The notes beneath the pieces are model-generated. The model made no database searches, was not told the DNA's origin, and saw nothing but the letters and a program-made list of their open reading frames with translations. Shown in pieces: positions 42,356-50,565 of a DNA stretch of 51,280 nucleotides. The DNA lies in the NCBI GenBank assembly GCA_045531895.1, contig JAZSEW010000118.1:1-51280 (forward strand). The letters are read 5' to 3'. Origin of the DNA: SIG299 sp045531895. GTDB taxonomy: Bacteria > Bacillota > Clostridia > Lachnospirales > Lachnospiraceae. Each line of letters opens with the position of its first letter. The stretch's first letter is position 1. The position numbers and the translations under genes were made by a program.

Positions 42356-43430
42356 GAATCTCTACTCCTTCAACGTACCAGTCAAATTCATTCAGCATCG
42401 CTGCATCTGACATACTCTCTCCTGCCGGAACACGAAGTATGCCGGTTCTATCATAAATTGGTCCATAGAACACATCAAAGGTACCATTACTGATTTCCTG
42501 CATTTTCTGCTCTACAATTTCCTGAATTCCATCTTTTACATGCTCTGTCATCGGTGCCAGTGAAATCATTCCGGACTCTGCACCTTCCCAGTAATTTCTG
42601 CCAACAAACTTGCCTTGCTGGCATTCCTTAATTCTAGGAATATAAAAGCTCTCCCAATTCCATACCGGTGCTGTTAAAAAGGTTTCCTCACACCGTTTAC
42701 TGTTATCCATATTATAGCCAATGGACCAGATTCCCTCTTCTTCTGCAATCTGTAACGGACGCAGGGAATCTGTATGCATTGCCAGTACATCAATATCATA
42801 ATTTTGCAATAAAGCCCGGGTAGCATCCCCTGCTGCCTTATCGTCTGTCCATGAATTACACCATTCCACATAAACCACAGCATCCGGATTCACTGCCTTT
42901 ACTCCAAGGGTAAACGCATTGATACCACGATTTACCTCAGATATCGGAAATGCTGCCACATAGCCAATCTGATTTGTCTCTGTTTGCAGTCCGGCCACCA
43001 TTCCGCTTAAATAACGCATCTGGTATATTCTTCCAAAGTAAGTAGACAAATTTTTAGTCTCCTCTACTCCGGAGGCATGAAAAAAATAAATCTCAGGGTA
43101 TTTTTCTGCCATCTGAAGTGCATAGCTTCCAAAATTAAAGGAATTACAAATAATAATCTTGCAACCGTCAGAAACCATTTCTTCCATCAGCTGAAAGCAC
43201 TCTTCTGTTTCCGGAACACTCTCATGATATATCATTTCCAGATTTAATTCCTTTGCAGTTTCCTCTAACCCTTCATAATGGGACTGGGTCCAGTTCTGGT
43301 CATCCTTTGTTCCGTTTAAAATGACACCTACCTTCCACTGCTCGTTCTTCTCCTGCCTGTTGGAAATATAAAAAATCCCACAAATCAATACAGCCAAAAT
43401 TACAACTGCCGTAATAATTATCTTTTTCAT
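42342..43430 (-). CDS. BMP/PnrA-family binding protein, membrane-anchored (first copy)
   Basis: 362 residues and clearly a paralogue of the next gene: KVGVILNGTKDDQNWTQSHYEGL, IGYVAAFPISEVNRGINAFTLGVKAVNPDAVVYVEW, WSIGYNMDN. The N-terminal helix (IIITAVVILAVLICGIFYIS) has a Cys in a poor lipobox context, so I expect a membrane-tethered protein. It keeps the Asp-Asp-x-x-Trp pattern lost in the second copy, which suggests that the two bind different ligands. GGGAGG precedes the ATG. First gene of the signalling cassette, 27 nt after nfo. Confidence 0.88.
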   Translation of the reverse strand: MKKIIITAVVILAVLICGIFYISNRQEKNEQWKVGVILNGTKDDQNWTQSHYEGLEETAKELNLEMIYHESVPETEECFQLMEEMVSDGCKIIICNSFNFGSYALQMAEKYPEIYFFHASGVEETKNLSTYFGRIYQMRYLSGMVAGLQTETNQIGYVAAFPISEVNRGINAFTLGVKAVNPDAVVYVEWCNSWTDDKAAGDATRALLQNYDIDVLAMHTDSLRPLQIAEEEGIWSIGYNMDNSKRCEETFLTAPVWNWESFYIPRIKECQQGKFVGRNYWEGAESGMISLAPMTEHVKDGIQEIVEQKMQEISNGTFDVFYGPIYDRTGILRVPAGESMSDAAMLNEFDWYVEGVEIHGED

Positions 43431-43457
43431 TTGTATCCTCCCTAATCGTAACTACTT

Positions 43458-44363
43458 CTATCTGTGTTCCCTGATTTCTGCTATTAAATCGGCATGAAAT
43501 TTTCCTTCTTTTAACATACGGATTTCCTGTAAATATGGAGGTAAGGTCTTTTGCGCCACATCATCTGCCATTGTAACATACGGAGACTCCAGAATCTTTG
43601 GAATTTCTGTAAAATCCTTATGATGAACAATATAATTTAAAGCATCAAATCCAATTTCTCCAAATCCGATATTTTCATGGCGGTCCTTGGCCGCACCCTG
43701 CACATTTTTACTATCATTGATGTGGAACACCGCAATCTGTTTCTTTCCGATAATACGATCAAATTTTTCAATAACACCATCAAAATCATGAATAATATCA
43801 TACCCCGCATCATGAGTATGACAGGTATCAAAGCACACTCTCAGCTTTTCATTTAGCACAACTCCGTCATAGATTGCTGCCAGTTCCTCAAAAGTTTTAC
43901 CAAGCTCGCTTCCTTTCCCTGCCATAGTTTCCAGTGCCACGGTAATTGGCATATCTCTGGTTAGGACTTCATTTAAACCTTTCACAATCTGGGCAAGTCC
44001 TGCCTGTTCCCCTGCACCCACATGGGAACCCGGATGTAAAACAATAGTAGTTGCCAGCATAGCAACAGAACGTTCAATTTCCTTTGCCAAAAATTCCACC
44101 GCCAGAGAAAAAGTCTCTGCCTTTTCTGTATTGCCAAGATTAATAATATATGGTGCATGAATAATAAATTCCGAAATTCCATGCTCCTTTGCCAGTGCAA
44201 GACCTGCTTCAATATTTAATTCGGAAATTTCTTTTCTTCTTGTGTTCTGTGGAGCCCCGGTATACACCATAAAGGTATTTGCTCCGTAAGATAACGCTTC
44301 CTTTACAGACCCCAAAAACATTTCTTTGCCGCTCATTCCAACATGGGAACCTAACTTTAACAT
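43458..44363 (-). CDS. nfo: Endonuclease IV (deoxyribonuclease IV)
   Basis: AP endonuclease of base-excision repair. 301 residues, slightly longer than usual. Trinuclear zinc-site motifs: GSHVGMSG, FIIHAPYIINLGN, VLHPGSHVGAG, ALETMAGKGSELG, VCFDTCHTHDAGYD, VFHINDSKN and RHENIGFGEIG. All expected metal ligands seem present. It lies 27 nt before the binding-protein gene, with no terminator visible, so the signalling genes may be co-transcribed with it. Confidence 0.95.
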   Translation of the reverse strand: MLKLGSHVGMSGKEMFLGSVKEALSYGANTFMVYTGAPQNTRRKEISELNIEAGLALAKEHGISEFIIHAPYIINLGNTEKAETFSLAVEFLAKEIERSVAMLATTIVLHPGSHVGAGEQAGLAQIVKGLNEVLTRDMPITVALETMAGKGSELGKTFEELAAIYDGVVLNEKLRVCFDTCHTHDAGYDIIHDFDGVIEKFDRIIGKKQIAVFHINDSKNVQGAAKDRHENIGFGEIGFDALNYIVHHKDFTEIPKILESPYVTMADDVAQKTLPPYLQEIRMLKEGKFHADLIAEIREHR

Positions 44364-44390
44364 ATAAAACCCTCGCTGTTCTGTCTGATT

Positions 44391-44861
44391 TTACTGCTCT
44401 GCTCCTGCAGCCGCCTCCTGTTCTTCCGGTTTTTCATACGGCACCACAATCAGTTTCACCCCTTCAACAGAAGCCACTTTTACAAGACTTCCTGCTTCCA
44501 TAATCACCGTATCCTCAGTGGAACGCGCAGTCCATTCCTTACCATCTACAAAAACAACACCTGTCTGGTTATAATTATCGATAGTTTCCGTAACCTTTGC
44601 CACTTCACCAATCACACTCTGATAATTGGTTTTTATCTTTTTAGTGTTAAGATATTTCTTTGCAATTGGTCTGGTAAGAACAAGCAGCACCGCAGACACT
44701 CCTAAAAATGCAATGTCCTGCCAGATAGCTCCTGCTCCTGCCATAGCAAAAATCATAGCCACCAGCGCACCTCCTGCAAACCAGATGGAAACAAGCCCTA
44801 CTGTCAGACATTCCACCACCACAAAAATGATTAATAAAGCCAGCCAAAAATATTGTAACAT
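44391..44861 (-). CDS. NfeD-like membrane protein
   Basis: 156 residues: helices near 1-20, 22-42 and 46-63, then an OB-fold-like domain (SVIGEVAKVTETIDNYNQTGVVFVDGKEWTARS) as in NfeD C-terminal domains. NfeD proteins usually pair with a stomatin/flotillin protein; no partner is next to it here. GGAGG lies 8 nt before the ATG. Probably modulates membrane organisation; exact role unknown. Confidence 0.85.
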   Translation of the reverse strand: MLQYFWLALLIIFVVVECLTVGLVSIWFAGGALVAMIFAMAGAGAIWQDIAFLGVSAVLLVLTRPIAKKYLNTKKIKTNYQSVIGEVAKVTETIDNYNQTGVVFVDGKEWTARSTEDTVIMEAGSLVKVASVEGVKLIVVPYEKPEEQEAAAGAEQ

Positions 44862-44973
44862 AATTTCAACCTCCTACAATCTATTCTGTTTATAACCATG
44901 TCATACTGATATAGTCATAAACTCTCCCACTATTTATATTACATGATTCGACCGAAGTACACAATAGGAAAAT

Positions 44974-45005
44974 AAAAAAAATAGCCCCAAACCGGGACTA
45001 TTTTT
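44974..45005 (-). terminator. accDA terminator
   Basis: A 12-bp stem (44976-44987 with 44994-45005, one U-G wobble on the minus strand) followed by a long T tract. It ends the fatty acid operon. Confidence 0.85.
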
Positions 45006-45018
45006 CAAAAAACTCATA

Positions 45019-46689
45019 TTAGAACTTACGGAAACGGTTATAGCGATCCTTTGCAACCTCTGTTCCACTCATGGTACTGTACTTTTTAAAGAAAGTAGTC
45101 ATGGCTGTCTGCATCACGTCTGCAATTTCATCGGCAGTTTCACTGCTTGCACCACCAAATTCCGGAATAATGCGGTCAACCACATTTAAATTATATAAAT
45201 CCTGAGCAGTCAGCTTCATAATTGCAGCCGCTTCTTCTGCTCTTTCCTCTGTTTTCCAGAGAATAGCGGAATACCCTTCCGGCGAAAGAATAGCATAGGT
45301 GGAGTTTTCCAGCATCCATACTTCGTTACCTACTGCTGTTGCAAGGGCACCACCACTGCCGCCCTCGCCAACCAGAATACAGAGTACTGGAACCTTTAAG
45401 CCGGACATTTCCATAATACTTCTGGCAATTGCTTCACCCTGACCACGTTCCTCTGCATCCACACCGCAGAAAGCACCGGAGGTATTAATAAAGGTCACTA
45501 CCGGTCTGCCAAACTTTTCTGCCTGCTTTGCCAAACGAACTGCCTTACGATAACCATCCGGCATCGGCATACCAAAATTTCTCTTGATACGGTCTGCAAA
45601 ATCCGCACCACGCAGGTCTGCAAGAATAGTTACCGGCATATCTTCAAACGTAGCAAGACCACCGATTAATGCACCGTCATCACGGAAGCAACGGTCACCA
45701 TGCAATTCATAGAAGTCCTTAAAAATACGGTCAATATATTCCGTTGCAGAAGCTCTGCCTGCACTACGACACATTTTAACTTTTTCCCAAGGTGTCTTTT
45801 CTTCACCTACGGTTACCGGAACTGCAGGAAGATCCTTTCCTGTCTTAAACTTCTTCGCCATGGAACGATCTGTTCTATGGATCTTTAATAAATATGCCAA
45901 GGTCTTTCTGGCATCCTTGCGCTCTAAAATTCCATCAATCATGCCATGCTCTAATAAGAACTCTGAGGTCTGAAATCCCTCCGGCAGTTTCTGACCAATG
46001 GTCTGTTCAATAACTCTTGGTCCCGCGAAACCAACTCTTGCCCCCGGCTCTGCCAAAATCACATCGCCTAATGTTGCAAAGCTGGCTGTCACGCCACCCA
46101 TTGTCGGATCTGTTAACACGGAACAATAAAACAATCCTGCATCAGAATGCAGCTTTACTGCCGCAGAGGTTTTTTCCATCTGCATCAGGGAAATAATTGC
46201 CTCCTGCATTCTGGCACCACCGGAACAGCAATATAAAATTACGGAAAGCTTTTCGTCAATCGCACGTTCAAATGCAGCAGTAATACGCTCACCCATTTCA
46301 TGTCCCATACTGCCAATCATGAAATTCGGATCACAGACACCGATAACCACATCTTCACCTAAAATCTTTGCCTTACCGATGGTTACTGCTTCAGAAGCAC
46401 CACTCTTCTTTCTTGCCGCCTCAAGCTTTTCCTCATACCCCTCAATGCCTAACGGATTTTCATCCTTTGGCTTTTTAAACCAAGGCTCAAAAGTACCTTC
46501 ATCTACAAGCATTGTAATACGTGCCTTTGCACTGATATTCATATACTTACCACATTCCGGACAAATATATAAATTATCCAGAGCATTTTCTCCATCAAAG
46601 GTCTGTTTACAGGAAGGGCATGTAACATGCATCTTTTTTACGCGTTCTGTATAGTCCTTCGTTACTGCTTTCTTACTAAATAATGCCAT
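45019..46689 (-). CDS. accDA: Fused acetyl-CoA carboxylase carboxyltransferase beta/alpha
   Basis: Transfers the carboxyl group from biotin to acetyl-CoA, making malonyl-CoA. 556 residues. The N-terminal half is AccD with the zinc ribbon (Cys24, Cys27, Cys43, Cys46) and GGARMQEAIISLMQM, GGVTASFATLGDV, GFAGPRVIEQT. The C-terminal half is AccA with IFKDFYELHGDRCFRDD, GRPVVTFINTSGAFCG and GEGGSGGALATAVGNEVWMLENS. The fusion is typical of many clostridia. Last gene of the operon. TAGGAGG precedes the ATG. Confidence 0.96.
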   Translation of the reverse strand: MALFSKKAVTKDYTERVKKMHVTCPSCKQTFDGENALDNLYICPECGKYMNISAKARITMLVDEGTFEPWFKKPKDENPLGIEGYEEKLEAARKKSGASEAVTIGKAKILGEDVVIGVCDPNFMIGSMGHEMGERITAAFERAIDEKLSVILYCCSGGARMQEAIISLMQMEKTSAAVKLHSDAGLFYCSVLTDPTMGGVTASFATLGDVILAEPGARVGFAGPRVIEQTIGQKLPEGFQTSEFLLEHGMIDGILERKDARKTLAYLLKIHRTDRSMAKKFKTGKDLPAVPVTVGEEKTPWEKVKMCRSAGRASATEYIDRIFKDFYELHGDRCFRDDGALIGGLATFEDMPVTILADLRGADFADRIKRNFGMPMPDGYRKAVRLAKQAEKFGRPVVTFINTSGAFCGVDAEERGQGEAIARSIMEMSGLKVPVLCILVGEGGSGGALATAVGNEVWMLENSTYAILSPEGYSAILWKTEERAEEAAAIMKLTAQDLYNLNVVDRIIPEFGGASSETADEIADVMQTAMTTFFKKYSTMSGTEVAKDRYNRFRKF

Positions 46690-46706
46690 ATAATCCTCCT
46701 AGTGCC

Positions 46707-47174
46707 TTATTCCTCTGGCGGAATAAGCTCCTTCTTAACATTCTCTACCTCCGGCATCAACTCTGACGAAATAATGTTTAGTAAACGTTCAAACTGCATC
46801 AGTTCTTCCCTTGTAAAACGTTCTTTCATCCGGGTTGCTACCCGCTTTACATAATTTGTGCTCAGATTATAGTAATCTTTATATTTGTCCGTAACTTCCA
46901 GATGATACTCTCTCTTGTCATCTTCCGACTGCACCTTGGTAAGATATCCTTTTTTTATCAAAGAATTCACTTTATAAGCCGCATTTGGTGACGAAATCTG
47001 AATAAAGGAAGCAAATTCACCAATGGTCGGGGTACCCATAGCATGAATAATCTCAATACAATAGGTTTCTACCGTTGTTAATGATGTTTCCCGTTTCTGG
47101 ATTTTTTCAAATAAAGATTTATAAAAATGTAGTTTAAATTTTGTATACACTTGAATAAACGCTTCCTCTACCAT
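46707..47174 (-). CDS. MarR-family regulator, FabT-like
   Basis: 155 residues with a winged helix: TIGEFASFIQISSPNAAYKVNSLIKKGYLTKVQSEDDKREYHLEVTDK. It sits within the fatty acid cluster, as FabT does in many Firmicutes, where it represses fab genes when bound to acyl-ACP. So I infer control of this operon. ATG 47174 with GGTGG upstream is used; the frame opens earlier (TTG at 47207) but would overlap fabZ. Unusually it sits in the middle of the operon rather than at its start. Confidence 0.85.
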   Translation of the reverse strand: MVEEAFIQVYTKFKLHFYKSLFEKIQKRETSLTTVETYCIEIIHAMGTPTIGEFASFIQISSPNAAYKVNSLIKKGYLTKVQSEDDKREYHLEVTDKYKDYYNLSTNYVKRVATRMKERFTREELMQFERLLNIISSELMPEVENVKKELIPPEE

Positions 47175-47193
47175 TGTATTACCACCATTTCTA

Positions 47194-47619
47194 CTACTGA
47201 ATTGCAAAGGTCAGTTCTGCGGTTACCGCAACCTTGCCATCTACAGTGGCTGTTGCCTTGCCAACACCGACAGGTCCTCTTCTGGAAATAATTTCGCAGG
47301 AAAGCTCCAATACATCTCCAGGCACAACCTGCTTACGGAATCTTGCATTCTTAATGCCACCAAAAAATGCAATTTTTCCTTTGTTTTCTTCTTCACAAAG
47401 TAAAGCTACAGCTCCGGTCTGTGCCAATGCTTCAATAATCAGCACACCCGGCATTACATGCATCTGTGGGAAATGCCCCATAAACTGCATCTCATTTGCA
47501 GACACACATTTAATACCCTTGGCAGACTTTCCCGGCTCCATATCAACAATTTTATCTACCAGCAGAAAAGGATACCGATGTGGTAAAATCTGCTGAATTT
47601 CATTGGAATTAAGTTCCAT
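47194..47619 (-). CDS. fabZ: 3-hydroxyacyl-ACP dehydratase FabZ
   Basis: 141 residues, hot-dog fold. LPHRYPFLLVDKI holds the catalytic His, and GHFPQMHVMPGVLIIEALAQ the catalytic Glu; the usual second Pro of GHFPxxPxxPG is His here. Dehydrates 3-hydroxyacyl-ACP in chain elongation. GGGAGGG lies before the ATG, and GAGG/CCTC can form a small hairpin over it. Between fabF and the MarR gene. Confidence 0.95.
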   Translation of the reverse strand: MELNSNEIQQILPHRYPFLLVDKIVDMEPGKSAKGIKCVSANEMQFMGHFPQMHVMPGVLIIEALAQTGAVALLCEEENKGKIAFFGGIKNARFRKQVVPGDVLELSCEIISRRGPVGVGKATATVDGKVAVTAELTFAIQ

Positions 47620-47640
47620 GAGGATTTACCCTCCCTTTTC

Positions 47641-48870
47641 TTATTTGTACTTCTTGATAATAATACTTGCGTTATGTCCTTCAAAGCCCAGAGAATTGGA
47701 CATTGCATATTCAATTTCCGCATTGCGTCCGGCATTTGGGACAATATCTAAATCACACTCTTCATCCGGCATCTGATAGTTAATTGTTGCCGGAACATAG
47801 TTATTCTGTACAGCCAGAGCCGTAATTAAAGCTTCTACCGCACCGCTGGCGCCAAGTAAATGACCTGTCATGGACTTGGTAGAGCTCATCATCAGCTTCT
47901 TTGCATGTTCACCAAAAGCAGTCTTTACCGCTCTTGTCTCACCCTTATCATTTAATGGAGTAGAAGTTCCGTGAGCATTGATATACTGAATCTGTGCAGG
48001 TTCAATATTGCCGTCCTTCATAGCCATCTGCATACACTTTGCTGCACCGCTGCCGTCTTCTAACGGAGCAGTAATATGATGTGCATCACAGTTTGTGCCA
48101 TAGCCTACCACTTCTGCATAAATCTTGGCACCACGGGCCAGAGCATGTTCTAATTCTTCCAGTACAAGAACCGCTGCACCTTCACCCATTACGAAACCGT
48201 TTCTTTCTTTATCAAACGGAATAGAAGCTCTCATTGGATCTTCTGCTCTGGAAAGAGCGTTTAAGGAAGTGAAGGAACCAATACCAAGCTCTGTAATACT
48301 TGCTTCTGCACCGCCACAAAGCATAACCTCTGCATAGCCGTCACGGATATGACGGAAGCCGTCACCCACTGCGTTTGTACCACTGGCACAGGCTGTTACC
48401 ACATTGCTGCACATACCGCGGAGACCATGGTCAATCGCAATTCTTCCTGCTGCCATATTGCCGATACAGGAAGGAATAAAATATGGAGAAACACGGTCAA
48501 AGCCCTTTTCCCTACCGGTATCCTGTCCGTCTGCAATGGTCTGCAGTCCGCCAATACCACTGGAAATAATAGCTCCACAACGGTCGGAATCCGCTTCAAA
48601 GGAAATCCCTGCATCTGCTACTGCCTCATTAGCAGCAATGATTCCAAATGCACTGAACTTATCCATTTTACGAAGTTCCTTTTTATCAATATAATTTTCC
48701 AAAACAAGATTCTTTACTTCACCTGCCACCTTAACCTTACGGTCTGTGGTATCAAAATAGGTAATTGGTGCAATGCCGCACTTGCCTGCCTTTACACTTT
48801 CCCATGTTTCCTGTACAGTATTTCCGATTGGTGTCACTGCACCAAGTCCTGTAATCACTACTCGTCTCAT
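47641..48870 (-). CDS. fabF: 3-oxoacyl-ACP synthase II FabF
   Basis: 409 residues. Condensing enzyme of chain elongation. Catalytic triad: Cys in VVTACASGTNAVG, His in YINAHGTSTPLND and His in KSMTGHLLGASGAVE. GFVMGEGAAVLVLEE is also typical. The start overlaps the fabG stop (ATGA), so translation is coupled. Confidence 0.97.
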   Translation of the reverse strand: MRRVVITGLGAVTPIGNTVQETWESVKAGKCGIAPITYFDTTDRKVKVAGEVKNLVLENYIDKKELRKMDKFSAFGIIAANEAVADAGISFEADSDRCGAIISSGIGGLQTIADGQDTGREKGFDRVSPYFIPSCIGNMAAGRIAIDHGLRGMCSNVVTACASGTNAVGDGFRHIRDGYAEVMLCGGAEASITELGIGSFTSLNALSRAEDPMRASIPFDKERNGFVMGEGAAVLVLEELEHALARGAKIYAEVVGYGTNCDAHHITAPLEDGSGAAKCMQMAMKDGNIEPAQIQYINAHGTSTPLNDKGETRAVKTAFGEHAKKLMMSSTKSMTGHLLGASGAVEALITALAVQNNYVPATINYQMPDEECDLDIVPNAGRNAEIEYAMSNSLGFEGHNASIIIKKYK

Positions 48871-49610
48871 ACGCCCATTCCTCCATCTACGCTAACGACC
48901 TGACCGGTCATATAAGAAGCTTCCTCGGATGCGAGGAAAGCAACCACATTTGCAATGTCCTCCGGCTTACCCGCATGACCAGCCGGAATACTCTGAAGCA
49001 TTGCTTCCTTTGCCTTTTCCGGAATTACTGCTGTCATATCGGTTTCAATCATACCCGGAGCCACAGCATTTACTGTAATGTTACGGGAAGCCAGTTCCTT
49101 GGCTGCGGACTTTGTCATACCGATAACACCAGCCTTGCTGGCTGCATAATTTACCTGACCCGCATTCCCGTGGAGACCTACCACACTACTCAAGTTAATA
49201 ATTCTTCCGTATCTCTGCTTAATCATCAGCTTGGATACCAACTGCATACAGAGGAAGGAGCCTTTTAAATTGGTATTGATAACGTCCATAAAGTCAGCCT
49301 CACTCATGCCAATCATTAACTTATCCTTTGTGATTCCTGCGTTATTTACCAAAATATCAATCTTTCCAAACGCTTCCTTCACCTGGTCAATCATTGCCTT
49401 GCAGCTTTCCGCATCAGAAACATCTGCCTTAATAACCAGTGTCTTCACACCAAATTCTGCACAGAGAGCTTCTGTCTCTTTTGCTGCTGCTTCATTTCCT
49501 GCATAATTGATTGCTATATCTGCGCCTGCCTTGGCAAGGGCCACTGCAATAGCTCTGCCGATTCCACGGCCTGCTCCTGTAACAAGAGCACTTCTACCTG
49601 TTAAGTTCAT
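48867..49610 (-). CDS. fabG: 3-oxoacyl-ACP reductase FabG
   Basis: 247-residue short-chain dehydrogenase. NADPH site TGAGRGIGRA, catalytic Ser-Tyr-Lys in INLSSVVGLHGNAGQVNYAA followed by SKAG, and the C-terminal EEASYMTGQVVSVDGGMGV. Reduces 3-oxoacyl-ACP. AGGAG lies 8 nt before the ATG and overlaps the fabD stop. Confidence 0.97.
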   Translation of the reverse strand: MNLTGRSALVTGAGRGIGRAIAVALAKAGADIAINYAGNEAAAKETEALCAEFGVKTLVIKADVSDAESCKAMIDQVKEAFGKIDILVNNAGITKDKLMIGMSEADFMDVINTNLKGSFLCMQLVSKLMIKQRYGRIINLSSVVGLHGNAGQVNYAASKAGVIGMTKSAAKELASRNITVNAVAPGMIETDMTAVIPEKAKEAMLQSIPAGHAGKPEDIANVVAFLASEEASYMTGQVVSVDGGMGV

Positions 49611-49621
49611 ATGATTTTCTC

Positions 49622-50551
49622 CTACTTTAATGCTGCCAATGTGGCATTCAGACTATCCATATCTTCAATAGAATAGGAAGTCATACCGGAAGCAGTTCTC
49701 TTTACAAAGCCTGCAAGCACCTTGCCCGGACCGATTTCCACGATAGTGTCTACACCCTTTGCTTCTAACAGCTTAATGGTATCTTCCATGTAAATGCTGC
49801 TCTGTACCTGCTGTACCAATAACTCCGGAATTGTTTTACCAGCAGGAAGTTCATTGGCTACTGTGTTAAACAGTACAGGCACCTGCATCTCACCAAAGGA
49901 AATTTCTTCAAACTTCTGCTTTAATGCTTCACCTGCCGGCTGCATGAACTTTGTATGGAACGGACCGCTGACCTTTAACGGCATGCAGCGCTTTGCACCG
50001 GCTTCCTTTGCCTGCGCTTCTACAGCAGCTACTGCTTCTTCCTCACCACAGACCACATACTGTCCGGTACAGTTGAAGTTGGATACTGTTACATACTTGC
50101 CTGTTTCTGTACAAACCTTATCACAGATTTCCTGTAACGCCTTACTTTCCATGCCCATAACTGCGCTCATCTTGCACTCAATGCCTTTTGCTGCATCTTC
50201 CATGGCCTTACCGCGGAACGCAACCAGTTCAACTAAAGTCTTTGCATCAAACACACCTGCGGAGTGCAGAGCACTATATTCTCCAAGGCTTAATCCTGCA
50301 ACATACTCTGCCTGAATGCCTTCCTTCTTTAAAATCGCTGTCACGCCTGCTGCAAATGCTGCCATACAAGGCTGTGTATATCTGGTCTGGGATAACTGCT
50401 CCTCCGGACCGTTAAACATTAAATCCTTTACATCAAAATCCAGGCTTACAGAATCCAGAATTTCAGCAAATTCCGGACGATTTTCATACAAATCCTTACC
50501 CATGCCTGCCTTCTGGCTGCCCTGTCCTGCATATAAAAATGCTATTTTCAT
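49622..50551 (-). CDS. fabD: Malonyl-CoA:ACP transacylase FabD
   Basis: 309 residues. Loads malonyl onto ACP. The nucleophile Ser88 is in GLSLGEY; many relatives have His in place of Leu, but Leu also occurs in Firmicutes. AGQGSQKAGMG and KVSGPFHTKFMQPA (catalytic His) are present. GGAGG lies before the ATG. Confidence 0.96.
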   Translation of the reverse strand: MKIAFLYAGQGSQKAGMGKDLYENRPEFAEILDSVSLDFDVKDLMFNGPEEQLSQTRYTQPCMAAFAAGVTAILKKEGIQAEYVAGLSLGEYSALHSAGVFDAKTLVELVAFRGKAMEDAAKGIECKMSAVMGMESKALQEICDKVCTETGKYVTVSNFNCTGQYVVCGEEEAVAAVEAQAKEAGAKRCMPLKVSGPFHTKFMQPAGEALKQKFEEISFGEMQVPVLFNTVANELPAGKTIPELLVQQVQSSIYMEDTIKLLEAKGVDTIVEIGPGKVLAGFVKRTASGMTSYSIEDMDSLNATLAALK

Positions 50552-50565
50552 GGTAATCCTCCAAT

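Noticed and set aside
49622..50551. FabD with Leu instead of His before the catalytic Ser
   Set aside because: GLSLGEY is a known variant in Firmicutes, so it is not a defect.
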